From Piper betle (taxonomy: Eukaryota > Streptophyta > Magnoliopsida > Piperales > Piperaceae): 64,000 bases of DNA. Where the stretch lies: assembly GCA_033002965.1 (NCBI GenBank), contig JAURVB010013868.1:34776-98775 (forward strand). The letters run 5' to 3'. Below, one piece after another: positions 49,562-60,589 of the stretch. Made by a program: the position numbers and the translations under genes. The notes under the pieces are model-generated. The model saw only the letters and a list, made by a program, of their open reading frames with translations. It was not told where the DNA came from and did no database searches. Numbering within the stretch: position 1 is the stretch's first letter; each line of letters opens with the position of its first letter.

Positions 49562-51217
49562 ATGGAAGGGACCATATTTACTCCTCCATTGGAAGGCATG
49601 AAGTATATTAAGTCGGAAAACGGTGAAATGCTGACCAAGCCATTCTTGGATGTCTGCAAACTAGTGCTACCTGTTATAGGTTTGTTGTGTTCATTTTTTT
49701 TTTAAACAAAATCTTGAAATAATTAGCTTAAACTTCAGTATAATGCAAATTCTGCTATCTCTCACTTAACTGTGGTAGACTCTGGTTTGAGAAATGTTTT
49801 TTCACTTCTCAATCATTTATTATGTCCAAAATTGTTAGGTAAGATCGTACTCTATTTTAGTTTGAATAGGACTGAGTTGTCTGGTTCTTTATTGTACTTA
49901 TTTAATGCTTTACATCTGCATTTTCTTATCAGATAAATTTGGAGCAGCCATGGCACTGGTGAAATCTGATGTAGGGGGTAATATATCGGTTAGTGTTGTT
50001 TCATTATTTGGAATAATGTATTTGTTTCCTTTTCTTCAAAGCTTGGTTTAGTCATGATTTGTCATCAGTTTGCACTGGTCTGTGTGTTTTCAATATTCTG
50101 ACTGCATGTTATCTGTACTAGTGTGACATTTTTGAAGTTGTATTTTATTTTTCTGTCCTGTTTGTTGAGGTCATTTCACAGGCTCTACCGTTCTTATTTC
50201 TTTTGTAGAGGTTAGAAACAAAATACGCTTCCAATCCATCAGAATTCAATTTTCTGTACTCAATGGTGCAAGCTGAAATTGTAGCCAAAACTGCAAAATC
50301 TTCTTCGAGTTGCACTAATGGGCTGTTGTGGCTAACAAGGTATTATCTAAAGCTCAGACGCACATTGGCTAATTCATCTATTGACAACAAACTCTTTGTT
50401 TTTTTCTTTTGAGTAATATTTGTGATGATGGTGTTATGTTTTCCGTAAGTATCATAACATCAGCATCTCAATTCTAGCTTACTGAACGTCAAATATGCCA
50501 CATCTGAATAAAATATTACTTCATTTAGAAAATTACAAATTCTTTCAGGGCCATGGACTTCTTGGTGGAACTGTTCCGCAACCTTCTTGACCATCCTGAT
50601 TGGACCATGTCACAAGTCTGCACTGACTCATATGGCAAAACTCTGAAAAAATTTCATGGTTGGATTGCCAGTTCTAGTTTCACAGTAAATACATATCATT
50701 GCTCTTGGATAGATTATTTCTCCCTTTAACTTCTATTGGAAATGAGTAGAGACAAATAACTTTACACGAAAATCAATGTTTGTGGGCTAGGTCGCAATGA
50801 AACTTGCTCCAGAGAGGAAGAAGTTCCTGGAGGTTCTTGGAGATTCAGGTACTCTCAACGCAGACATGGAAAAGTTTGTGGTAACCTTTGCACCATTTCT
50901 GGAAGAGAATCACAAGTTTTTGGTGAGTTCATTCATTTTCTGACCGAGCAAGTTATTCTGGAATATTTTCTATTTTATACGTTCATCTAGTTAAGAATAT
51001 GAGAAATTTATAGATTTCGAACAGTGCAGCTAAAACATTTTGTTTTATAGGTTTTTTGGGTTAGTTTGCTCGAGAAGCCTTTTGCCTTATCACTGATCTG
51101 TCAATCTGATCCACAACTAATATTTTTAATACAGCTTAATGGAAATTGCTCTAATTTCGTTGTTCTGCTTTCATGGTGCAGGATAGTGTAGGCATGGATA
51201 GCCTCAAAGCTTCATAA
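49562..51217 (+). CDS. GLTP1: glycolipid transfer protein (GLTP1-like)
   Basis: Six exons with GT-AG introns and matching phases: 49562-49679, 49933-49988, 50209-50339, 50549-50684, 50791-50922, 51182-51217, totalling 609 nt or 202 residues, the usual plant length. GLTP proteins are cytosolic all-helical carriers that move glycosphingolipids, in Arabidopsis chiefly glucosylceramide, between membranes. Lipid headgroup residues are in place: Asp52 and Asn56 in SDVGGNISRLETKY, Trp99 in NGLLWLTRAMDFL, and His138 in LKKFHGW. The start MEGTIFTPPLEGMKYIKS has the hydrophobic motif expected at the N-terminus. No lesion seen. Confidence 0.95.
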
Positions 51218-51879
51218 TCTGGCAGCTTCCAGTTGACTGTGCTGAAAGTTATAATAAAACTTCCATTAAACTGTTACAGTTTAATCTATTTTACCTGCCA
51301 GAGCTTCCTTTCGAAGAACAAATTTTCTTCTTTAACTTGAACAGGCATGAAATCTTACTGTGCCAATTTTATTTACTAAAACATTAAGTCTTTATAAGTT
51401 ATTTTAATCTGCTCGGAATGCTTGCTTTTAGCGTTTATTTGATCATTAAAGTTTTCTATAACTACTACACAAAGGATGTTAAATGTTTTCGTTGCGGGTG
51501 GGCGGTAGCTACCTACCAACGTGATGTTCACATTCTAACATCCAAGTTCTATGCTGGCTAACACGTAATATGATAGACAATCAAGTAGAGCCGAGCCAAT
51601 CAATGAGTATACTTCTCAAATAGACTTACTAAAACGAACCAAGATGAGAACATTGGATGAATAGCTTGGGGTTTACGAAACCTATCATGAAGATTTTGCG
51701 ATTGAATTGCATAGAATAAAAGCTCAAACTTAACAATTTGCAGCATTTTCTGCATGAAGCTTTCCCATTCGAATGTTAAGTACCAAGACGTTAGCAGCGT
51801 GAACGGTTCACACCGTATGTCATTTTCACTCTTTCCACTATTGCGATATATTGCAATCGCCGAGCATGCAAAAATTTAC
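51218..51879. other. 3' untranslated region and intergenic DNA
   Basis: GLTP 3' end with AATAAA-like signals around 51250, then unremarkable sequence with no gene. Confidence 0.4.
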
Positions 51880-52129
51880 CCGCCATTAGCTTGCAGAAGT
51901 CTAGCTAGATCACCATCGTTCTCTCCCATTTTCATCACCGTGGATCAAGTGCCATCCATGACCCCCACCGATATAGCCTTTCGGAGCAGCCAAGACAAGC
52001 AAATCAGGAAGAACAAGTGCACCTCTTACGTAGCCACCTCTACCCTCTCCTCACCAACGAGATGTGCATCTTGGACATCTTCGACGTCCCGGCCTTTGAC
52101 CTCGACAACCTCAGCAACTTCCTCACAGA

Positions 52130-52335
52130 TAGGGTTGTTAATTGAGCGAGCCAGCTCGTGAGCATTTAGCGTTCGGCTCAGTTTGACTCGACTCAAAATT
52201 CGACATTTAAATACTCAAACTCGAACTCGAATCCTTCGAGCCGAGTTTGAGCAATGAAGTGTTTGATTTGACTCAACTCAGTTATAATTCGAACTCAACT
52301 TGATAAAGTAATATAATAATATAGTCTTATTATAT

Positions 52336-52381
<46 letters not shown>

Positions 52382-52908
52382 TAATAAGTTTAATTGTAAC
52401 TAATTATATTTATTTATATATAATATAATAATAAAGTAGTGAGATAGCTTAGATGGTAGGTATTCAAGTTAAAGTCCACAAATGTCATGGGTTCAATCCA
52501 CGCTGACTTCATTTTTTACTTTTTCACTTTACAAACGAGCTGGGTTTACAGTTTAAGTGTATTCGAGCTTGAGTCAGCTGCTCGCTCGTCTCGAGTTGAG
52601 TTCGAAGAATAAAAATATTCAAATATTCGAGTCGAGCTCGAGCATGCATGTTCAAAACTCGTTCGATCTCGAGGCTGAGTTCACACACAGGTCTAGCTCA
52701 GCTCGCTCGCTCGTTTAGCAGCTGGGTTTACAGTTTAAGTGTATTCGAGCTTGAGTCAGCTCGCTCGCTCGTCTCGAGTTGAGTTCGAAGAATAAAAATA
52801 TTCAAATATTCGAGTCGAGCTCGAGCATGCATGTTCAAAACTCGTTCGATCTCGAGCTGAGTTCACACACAGGTCTAGCTCAGCTCGCTCGCTCGTTTAG
52901 CAGCCCTA
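52130..52908. mobile_element. non-autonomous hAT-like transposon
   Basis: Ends are inverted: TAGGGTTGTTAATTGAGCGA at the left and, complemented, TAGGGCTGCTAAACGAGCGA at the right. Flanking 8-base copies CTCACAGA (52122-52129) and CTCACAGT (52909-52916) match at 7 of 8, as expected for hAT. No transposase. The right-hand 182 bases are tandemly doubled (52539-52720 and 52721-52903), so two right ends are present. A (TA)n(CA)n tract lies at about 52345-52380. Confidence 0.85.
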
Positions 52909-52979
52909 CTCACAGTGCAGGCAACGACCTAGGTTGTGTGGCCTTGCCTTTGAGCCACACGCGCTCTGCACTAGATTGA

Positions 52980-53560
52980 TGGTGCGGAAAGACAAGGAGG
53001 ACTACTTCTTGATGGTCAAGTGGGATGATATGATCCGGCATTGTGAGTTGAAGATGAGGGAGGTGTTGAGCTTGTGTGGAAAGACGGGAGGACTACTTCT
53101 TGAAGATGAGGGAGGTGTTGAGCTTGTGTGGAAAGACAGGGAGGACTACTTCTTGATGGCCGAGTGGGAGGTGTTGAGCTTGTGTGGAAAGACGGGGAGG
53201 ACTGCTTCTTGATGGCTGAGTGGGATGATATGATCCGACATTGTGAGTCGAAGATGAGGGAGGTGTTGAGCTTGTGTGGAAAGACGGGGAAGACTACTTC
53301 TTGATGGCCGAGTGGGAGGTGTTGAGCTTGTGTGGAAAGACGGGGAGGACTACTTCTTGATGGCCGAGTGGGATGATATGATCTAGCATCGTTGTGAGTT
53401 GAAGATGAGGGAGGTGTTGAGCTTGTGCGGAAAGATGGGGAGGACTACTTCTTGATGGCCGAGTGAGATGATATGATCCGGCGTTGTGAGTTGAAGATGA
53501 GGGAGGTGTCGAGCTTGTGGGGGAGTTGAAGATGAGGGAGGTGTTGAGCTTGTGGGGATA
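52980..53560 (+). repeat. coding-derived minisatellite
   Basis: Units of roughly 60-110 bases built from GATGAGGGAGGTGTTGAGCT, TGTGTGGAAAGACGGGGAGG, ACTACTTCTTGATGGCCGAG and TGGGATGATATGATCCGGCA are repeated about six times with unit skipping. The frame changes between units, so it has expanded after the host sequence stopped being translated, or outside constraint. Confidence 0.85.
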
Positions 53561-53605
53561 CTATGAGGGTGGGTTGCCCAGGTTCATATTCTGGCACAAT
53601 GGCTA

Positions 53606-54153
53606 TGTGGGGATTAACTAAATAAAATCTTCATTTCAAGTGAAAAAGGATGAGAATTATCAAACAAACTATACATACCAAACCAATCCGAAAAGAAATA
53701 CCTTTCAATATGGACAAATCAAATTTTACGTGAAAAACCCTAAATTTGGGGAAAAACTATGGGTAAATGGATAGATCAAATTCACTATATCACAATTTGA
53801 TACAGAAAATATCCGCAGGAGAATAAACTCACCAATACCAATTGATTGTAATTTCTACATAATTAGTATGAATCACAAATGAATAGAAGAACAGGAAAAT
53901 ATTATAGATTAAAAACTTGGCGAGGTTACCATTGACAATTGCAAACGAATCTCAACAAAATATTTACCTTTCTTTAATCCATACAATTTTCCTTTCTCCC
54001 CTTGTGACTTTTTTCTCAAAAACCCAAAACCCAAAGAAGAAAAGCTTATAACGTTGCTTTTATTCCTTTCAACAAAGCAAATATACCAAATTTTGGTTTT
54101 GCGCAAAAAAGGGTTGCAATTTCATGTATTTACAGAGGAGGGACTACCCAACA
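53606..54153 (-). repeat. 3' LTR of the copia element
   Basis: Starts TGTGGGGATTAAC in plus-strand view, ends CTACCCAACA. Matches 58764-59306 with scattered differences. Confidence 0.88.
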
Positions 54154-54185
54154 AACCTCCCATTCTTCGACTCTATGAGATACTT

Positions 54186-57100
54186 CTAGCCAACATGGGA
54201 AGCTCTATCGATGCCTACTCTATTCTTGTAATAAACATGTTTCTCCTTTGATACTACTTTAGTCATCATATTTGAAACATTCATTTCAGCTTGAATTTTT
54301 GTTAGCTCAAAAGATTTACTTTCCAACACATCTCTTATCCAGTGATATCTCACATCAATGTGTTTGTTCCTTGAATAAAAACTTGAATTCTTATTAAGAA
54401 TTGCACTCTGACTATCATAGTGGACAATATATATCTCCTGTTTAACACCAATTTCATTCAAAAATCTCTTCGTCTATAGCATCTCCTAGCAAGCTTTTAC
54501 AGTAGTAATAAATTCGACTTCAGTTGTAGATAATGCAACATATTTTTGCAACCTAGACTGTCAAGACACAGCCCCATTAGCAAAATTAATAACAAACCCA
54601 ATGTTGACCTTTTTGTCTCCAAGTCACCTGCCATATCTGCATTGGTGTAGCCAACCAATAAAGGTTTATCACTTCCAAAACATAAACACATTTTCGATGT
54701 ATCTCTTAAGTACCTCATTATTCATTTAAATGTTTGCCAATGTTCTTTGCTCGGATTTACTAAATGTCTGCTAACCATTCCAATTGCTTATGCTATGTCC
54801 GGCTTTGTACAAACTATAACATACATTAAACTACCAACCGCAGAAGCATAAAGAACCTTTATCATTTCCTTCATCTCTATTTCACTTAAGTCACTTTTCT
54901 TCAACTTAAGGTGACCCCCAAGTAGAACTCAAATTGGCTTTGCATCTATCATGTTAAATTTTTCAAGCACCTTTTGTATGTACTTTCTTGAGATACCCAA
55001 AGCTTTCTAGCTCCCATGTCATGTTGAATGGACATCCCCAAGATTTGCTTTTCCGATCCCAAATCTTTCCTTGCAAAGAATTTATTCAAATTCTTCTTTA
55101 AACTTCCATTCTTAGCTCCATCATGTCCTACAATTAACATGTCATCCACATAAAGCAACAGAATAATAAAGTCACCATCATTAAACCTTTTTATGAATAC
55201 ACAGTGATAAGAAATAGACTTCTTGTACCCATTGCTTTCAATAAAGGAATCAAACTTTTTGTACCACTATCTAGGAGCTTGCTTCAAACCATACAAACTC
55301 TTTTTCAGTTTGTACACCATCTGTTCATTTCCTCTAACTTTAAAACCCTTTGGTTGCTCCATGTATATGATTTCCTCAAGATCACCATGAAGAGAGGCTA
55401 TCGTTACATCTAACTGTTCAACTTCCAAATCCAAACTTGCAACCAATACCAGAACAATTCTAATAGACGACATTTTAACAAGAGGAGAAAAAATTTATTG
55501 AAATCAATACCTTTCTTTTGTCCGACTCCCTTCACCACCAACCTTGCCTTGTACATTGTTGTGTGTTATTTTCTTCATGTTTGATCTTGTAGACCCATTT
55601 ATTCTTTAATACACTCTTCCCCTTAAGAAGATCCACCAACTCATAGGTATGGTTATCATGCAAAAATTTCATCTCATCTGGCATTGCCTTCAACCACTTC
55701 TCCTTTTCTACATAAGCTTTGACCTCATTGAAAGTTTCTGGTTATCCACATTCAGTAATTTTCACATATTCTGATGATGGATATCTTGTTGATGGAACTG
55801 GTTCACAAGCTGATCTCCTCACATTAGTTGGTTGCCCTTGATCAGAATCTGCCTGTTCCTATCCAACATCATTAACAAACTCATTAGAAATATCATCTGA
55901 CGCCGCATCCTCACCCTCATCATCACTAGGTGGGGGAATAATTGTGATATCTTGAGCCTGCTCTTCACTTTTAGTTGATGTTGATTGTTCTTTTATCTTT
56001 TCCAAGCTTTCTTGAAATTTTGTTTGAGGAACTTCTTCCTTGCCAAAGTCCTCAATGATTTGATCCTCCATGAAAACTACATCTCTGCTTTAAATCAGTT
56101 TTCTATTCTTAGGATCCCAAAATTTGTATCCAAACTTATCATCACCATATCCCAGAAAAATACATTCCACGGCTCTAGAGTTAAGCTTAGCCCTTTGTTC
56201 CTTGGGCACATGTGCAAAGGCCTTACAACCAAGACTCTCAAATGAGAATAGCTGACTTTTTCTCACTCCAAACCCTTTCTTATATGTCATTGTCCCGGGC
56301 ATACGTGGGAGATTTGTTGATAAAATAATAAGCTGTGCTCATGGCCTCACCCTGGAAGCTTTTAAGTAACTTAGAGAAAGATAACATACTTCTATTCCTC
56401 TCAGAGATGGTCATATTCATTCTTTCAGCCACTCCATTATGTTGACGAGTATAAGAAACCATTTTCTCATGCCTAATTTCATGTTTGCTACACTATTCAT
56501 CAAACTTAACAGAACAATGTTCACCACCATTATAACTTCTAAGGCATTTTAAGAGCTTACTAGTTTCTCTTTCAACTAATACATGAAAATACTTAAAGAT
56601 GACAAAAACATCACTTTTATTTTTCATGTCATAAGCCCACACTTTCCTAGAAGTATCATCAATAAAAGTGACAAAATAAATAGCATAGCTAAGAGATTTT
56701 ACCTCTATATGCCTACACACATAAATGGGTACCAATTTAAAAACTTCTGACTTCCTTGCACTTGTGCTTGCAAAGGATGTCCTATGTTGTTTGCCTACCA
56801 AACAATGGTCACAAGGTCTAATTTTGATGTCCTTGACCTTGGGAATGAGATTTAGCTTCTTCAATGTCTTTAGTCCCTTCTCACTCATGTGTCCTAATCG
56901 ATGGTACTACAAACAACAGTGGAATCAAGTAAGGAGATATTAACCTCCCTCGAACTAGACTCGTCTCAGTCTTATACAAACTATAACACTTCTTCCCTTT
57001 AGCAACAACAAGAGAACCTTTCACAAGTTTCTACACACTTTGTGCAAATTGTGAACCAAATCCTTCATCATCAAGCATTATAATTGACAATAAACTTATC

Positions 57101-58190
57101 TTCAAATCTAGAATATGTCTGACATTTTTAAGCATCAATTTGCAACTCATGTATCTTACTATATGTACATCTCCAAGTCCAAAAATTTTGGAAGTATCAC
57201 TATTTCTCATCTTCATTATACTCAAATCTGAAGGTTCATTGGTAGTAAAGAAATTTCTACTTGGAGTTGTATGGAACAATGCTCATGAGTCAACTACCCA
57301 ACTAGCATCACAATCAGCCGTCAAAAATCATTCCCACAACCAGAAAGATTCACCATGTCATCATGTACAACATTAGTATTCATTTCTCATTGATCTTTGT
57401 TGTCCTTATTTCTTGAGCTTCCAACAATCCATTTTGATATGACCTATCATGTCATAATAATAACACTTCAAGTTTAGACCTTCCTCAACTCTTGTCCCTT
57501 CTGTTTGTGTCTTTATTTTTTGATCTACCTCTTGCCTCTTTTGACACTAATGCATGAGACCCTGGAATTAGTATAGATTTTCTTCTCACTTCCTCATTTA
57601 GGAAACTGCTTGTTACAATGACCACTGTGAGTTTTCCATCCAGAGCAGCATTACTCAAAGAGATAACCAATGTTTCCCAGCCTCTGGCAATATGTTAAGG
57701 AGCAAGATAGCTAGCCACTCTTCATCTAAAGTCATCTTCATCTTGGCAAGTTGAGTAATAATACTCTTCATCTCATTAAGATGCTCACTTATGTTACTTC
57801 CATCGTAATACCTCAAGTTTGGTTTTGTTGCTAACAGTATTCCTCTTATAAACTTATTGGAGTTTATCCCATATAGCTTTCAAGGATGTCAATTCAAAAA
57901 TATGATGATACACAACTTCATTTACCCATTATCTCAAACAGGCCATAGCTTTCCTATCCAACTTATTCCAGTCTTTATCGATCACCTCTTCAGGTTTTTG
58001 ACCAGTGATAGGTTCCTGCAGGTTTCTGACCAGTTACAGGTTCATACAAATCCATGAAATTCTGGCCATTGATAGGTTCATGTAAATCCTTGAAATATAA
58101 ATAATCAATCATTTTGCCTTTGCAATAGTGCTAGTTTATCTGTCCTTTAAGAGATATCATCTTAACATACTTCTCATTAGTCATCTTGTT
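54186..58190 (-). pseudogene. copia gag-pol remnant
   Basis: Minus-strand order. Gag at about 57480-58190, followed by a spoiled zinc knuckle (CYYYDMIGHIKMDCW, second Cys lost) near 57430-57475. Integrase at 56280-56890 with CDHCLVGKQHR, YFVTFIDDTSRKVW, SYNGGEH where SDNGGE is usual, and HNGVAERMN. A conserved LGCKAFAHVPKEQRAKLNSR block at 56090-56302. Reverse transcriptase at 54940-55480 with KLKKSLYGLKQAPR and the catalytic YVDDMLIVG. RNase H at 54190-54720 with YTNADMAGD and YDSQSAI. Stops and frame breaks separate these blocks, so no functional polyprotein results. Confidence 0.9.
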
Positions 58191-58306
58191 GAAATATAAA
58201 TCACAAACACACCAATTAGGTTCTTAGAAGTTTTGTCAAACACCTAGCGGGTAGAAAATATCAACAACTAAATTTACCAACCAAACAACTTGGCTCTAAT
58301 ACCACT

Positions 58307-58456
58307 TGTTGGGTCCAATGGGTCCCCAAAAAGACTTGCAACAAGTGTTACGTACCCTTTCTTAATCCAAAAGCTAGCTTATAGTATAAGGCTTTCCCAT
58401 TAGCTTATATTAAAGTCACCGGTCACCTCCAAACATAATGTGGGATAAACTCAACA
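58307..58456 (-). repeat. 150-base LTR-like segment with its own primer-binding site
   Basis: Plus strand TGTTGGGTCC to AAACTCAACA. On the minus strand it is followed by TGGTATTAGAGCC (58293-58305), a methionine-initiator-type primer site. Its interior (CCAAAAGCTAGCT, AAGGCTTTCCCATTA, AAGTCACC, TGTGGGA) matches the reverse complement of the solo LTR at 61357-61555. Confidence 0.75.
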
Positions 58457-58749
58457 ATTCTCCCCTCACACATCATACTAGTTGAATCATCTCCCCCTCA
58501 TCGCATGCAGTGGTGGGTCCATATGTTATAGTAAAGTTCCAGGAGACTCTATTTCTAGCTAGACCACCTGAATTATCTTCCTCTCACAATATGCTAGGTT
58601 CACATGTTATAGTGAAGTTTGAGGATACTCCAATTCAGGCTAGCCTATCGAATCATCTCTCCCTTACCACATACTAGGTCTACATATTATAATAAAGTTT
58701 CAGAAGACTCTAATTCGGGCTGGCTCAAGGCAACACCAAAACTAACCAA
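58457..58749 (-). repeat. three tandem leader repeats
   Basis: Three units of about 90-110 bases, each with TCATCTCNCCCTCA-like, ATACTAGGTC-like and ATGTTATAGTAAAGTT-like phrases and ending in AGACTCTAATT-like sequence. They lie between the initiator-type primer site of the outer LTR and the 150-base LTR-like segment. Confidence 0.7.
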
Positions 58750-58761
58750 GCTCTGATACCA
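58750..58761 (-). other. primer-binding site of the copia element
   Basis: Minus strand TGGTATCAGAGC, the standard complement of initiator tRNA-Met, two bases inside the 5' LTR. Confidence 0.9.
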
Positions 58762-58763
58762 CT

Positions 58764-59306
58764 TATTGGAATTAACCAAACAAAATCCTCATTTCAACTG
58801 AAAAGGATGAGAATTACCAAAAAAATAGACACACCAAACTAATTTGAAAAGAAATACCTTACAATATGGACAAACCAAATTTTACGTGGAAAACCCCAAA
58901 TTTGGCGAAAAATTACGGGCAAACGACTCGATCTAATTTACTATATCACAATTTGATACAAAAAATATTTATAGGAGAATAAACTCCCCAATAACAATTG
59001 ATTGTAATTTCTACATAATTGGTATTAACTACAAATGAATAAAACAGGAAAAATATTACAAATTAAAAACTTGGCGAAGTTACCATTAACGATTGCAATG
59101 AATCTCAATAAAATATTTACGTTTCTTCAATCCACAAAATTTCCTTTCTCCATTCGTGACCTTTTTCTCCAAAACCCAAAACCCGATGAAAAAAAGCTTC
59201 TGACATTGCTTTTATTCCTTTCAACGAAGCAAATTTACAAAATTATGATTTTTGCCTAAAACAGGGTTAGAATTTCATGTATTTACCGAGGAGGAACAAC
59301 CCAACA
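58764..59306 (-). repeat. 5' LTR of the copia element
   Basis: Partner of 53606-54153. Its outer end CAACCCAACA is followed by the duplication GGCTA. Confidence 0.88.
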
Positions 59307-59734
59307 GGCTATGCTCGCAATGGGGAGCTGTTCACACCACTGACGGACATCACCGTGGTTGATTGACCGGTGCACAAGAACAAATGTCTTGGTAACCGCT
59401 GCTCAGTTGGTTGACTCGAGTGTTTTAATATTTATAGCTAGTAGTAATAGATGTGAATAAATACATACATGTTTTTTATTCCTTTCAACGAAACAATCTA
59501 CAAAATTTTGGTTTTTATTTAAAATAGGGTTACAATTTAATATATTTATAAAAAAGGGATAACCCAACAGGCTATGCTTGCGATGGGGAGCCGTTCCCAC
59601 CTCAGACGAACTTCACCGTGGTTGATGGACCAGTGCACCTGAACAAATGTCTTGGTAACTGCTTCTCGGTTGCTTGAGTCGAGTGTTTTTATATTTATAG
59701 CTAGTAGTTATCGATATGAATAAATACATACATG
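59211..59734 (+). repeat. tandem duplication spanning the copia/host junction
   Basis: About 260 bases (59211-59471), made of the last 96 bases of the LTR plus 165 bases of host remnant, are repeated at 59472-59734. Both copies contain CCCAACAGGCTATGCT and end AATAAATACATACATG. Copy 2 keeps a longer open host frame (TNFTVVDGPVHLNKCLGN). Confidence 0.88.
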
Positions 59735-60589
59735 TGTGAACTGATGAGTCTGTCTGTTTAGCTTTGATATTAACAATAGTAGTTCTACTTCGAGAAGTCG
59801 ATCCACATTATTATCCGTTATATCTTTTTGTGAAGTTTGTAAGAGTTTACTTGTAATTAGATGATTACTTGTTAAGATAGAAAGGTTCACATTCTGGCAT
59901 TGCATCTTTGGAGTTTGGACAAAAATTTTCACCTCATATTTTAGATTTTCGCATTAATGTTTTTTTTCACAAATGATTCCGTTTGGTTGCTTGGGTGATG
60001 TATTATTCGCACTCTTCAAAAGACAATCCTGGTAATTACAATTAGTGCTAAAATTTATTAAAATGCGAACATTAAGTAGAAATATTTAACCTTGAGATGA
60101 GAAGACCATGGGATTTTCTCTGATCAGTAAGTATATGCTCATACTACAATGGTGCAGTTCATGACTCTGTTTGATTTTACGAGTGAATCTTGTAAAAAAA
60201 TGAAATCCCATATAAAAGATAATCGTTATGGGAAATTTTTTCCCTCATGAACCACTTCAGTATATAGATAGATCGTCAAATAAACATATAATCATAAACG
60301 AAAACAGAGTTCAAAGCAAGCTGTCAATACCTCCATGCAAGAGTAATTTAACTGACAGAGCTCTGTATGTCTAAGGTTGTGTCCAAAAATCAAGTCAGCT
60401 CCACTCGGAGAAAGACGATAACAAGCAAAAGCCTTAAGACATATACAAGAACTACCATGTATATATGTTTCAACAACCAAAAAAGGGTAAATACATCTTT
60501 GCAGAAACAACATGTACTCCCTGAAGTCTTTAACTATCAAACGCAAAGATAAGGTTGTACAATTTTCCCACCATTAAACATAATGTACT
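59735..60589. other. intergenic
   Basis: No gene recognised. The part near 60589 may be 3' flank of the ubiquitin-like pseudogene. Confidence 0.4.

Larger units (their letters stand above)
51960..53605 (+). pseudogene. unrecognised coding remnant split by insertions
   Basis: A GC-richer coding-like stretch ends at 52129 (HLYPLLTNEMCILDIFDVPA then DLDNLSNFLT) where the hAT element sits. It continues from 52909 with phrases such as KDKEDYFLMVKWDDMIRHCE, is expanded by a minisatellite, and at 53560-53605 reads EGGLPRFIFWHNGYA. The copia element interrupts it in the GGCTATG codons, and the sequence resumes at 59307 (NGELFTPLTDITVVD, then a stop). I do not recognise the family. Frames do not stay open, so it is dead. 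Confidence 0.5.
53606..59306 (-). mobile_element. full-length decayed Ty1/copia retrotransposon
   Basis: Minus-strand element of 5.7 kb. LTRs at 53606-54153 and 58764-59306 share TTAACNAAANAAAATC at one end and CCCAACA at the other. The 5-base duplication GGCTA flanks it (53601-53605, 59307-59311). Domain order gag, integrase, reverse transcriptase, RNase H is that of copia. A polypurine stretch GAATGGGAGG abuts the 3' LTR. Many stops make it inactive. An extra 150-base LTR-like segment lies inside, near the 5' end. Confidence 0.92.

Noticed and set aside
58307..58456. Simple solo-LTR insertion within the copia element
   Set aside because: Flanking five bases differ (CCACT left, ATTCT right) and a primer site adjoins it, so solo-LTR formation does not explain it.
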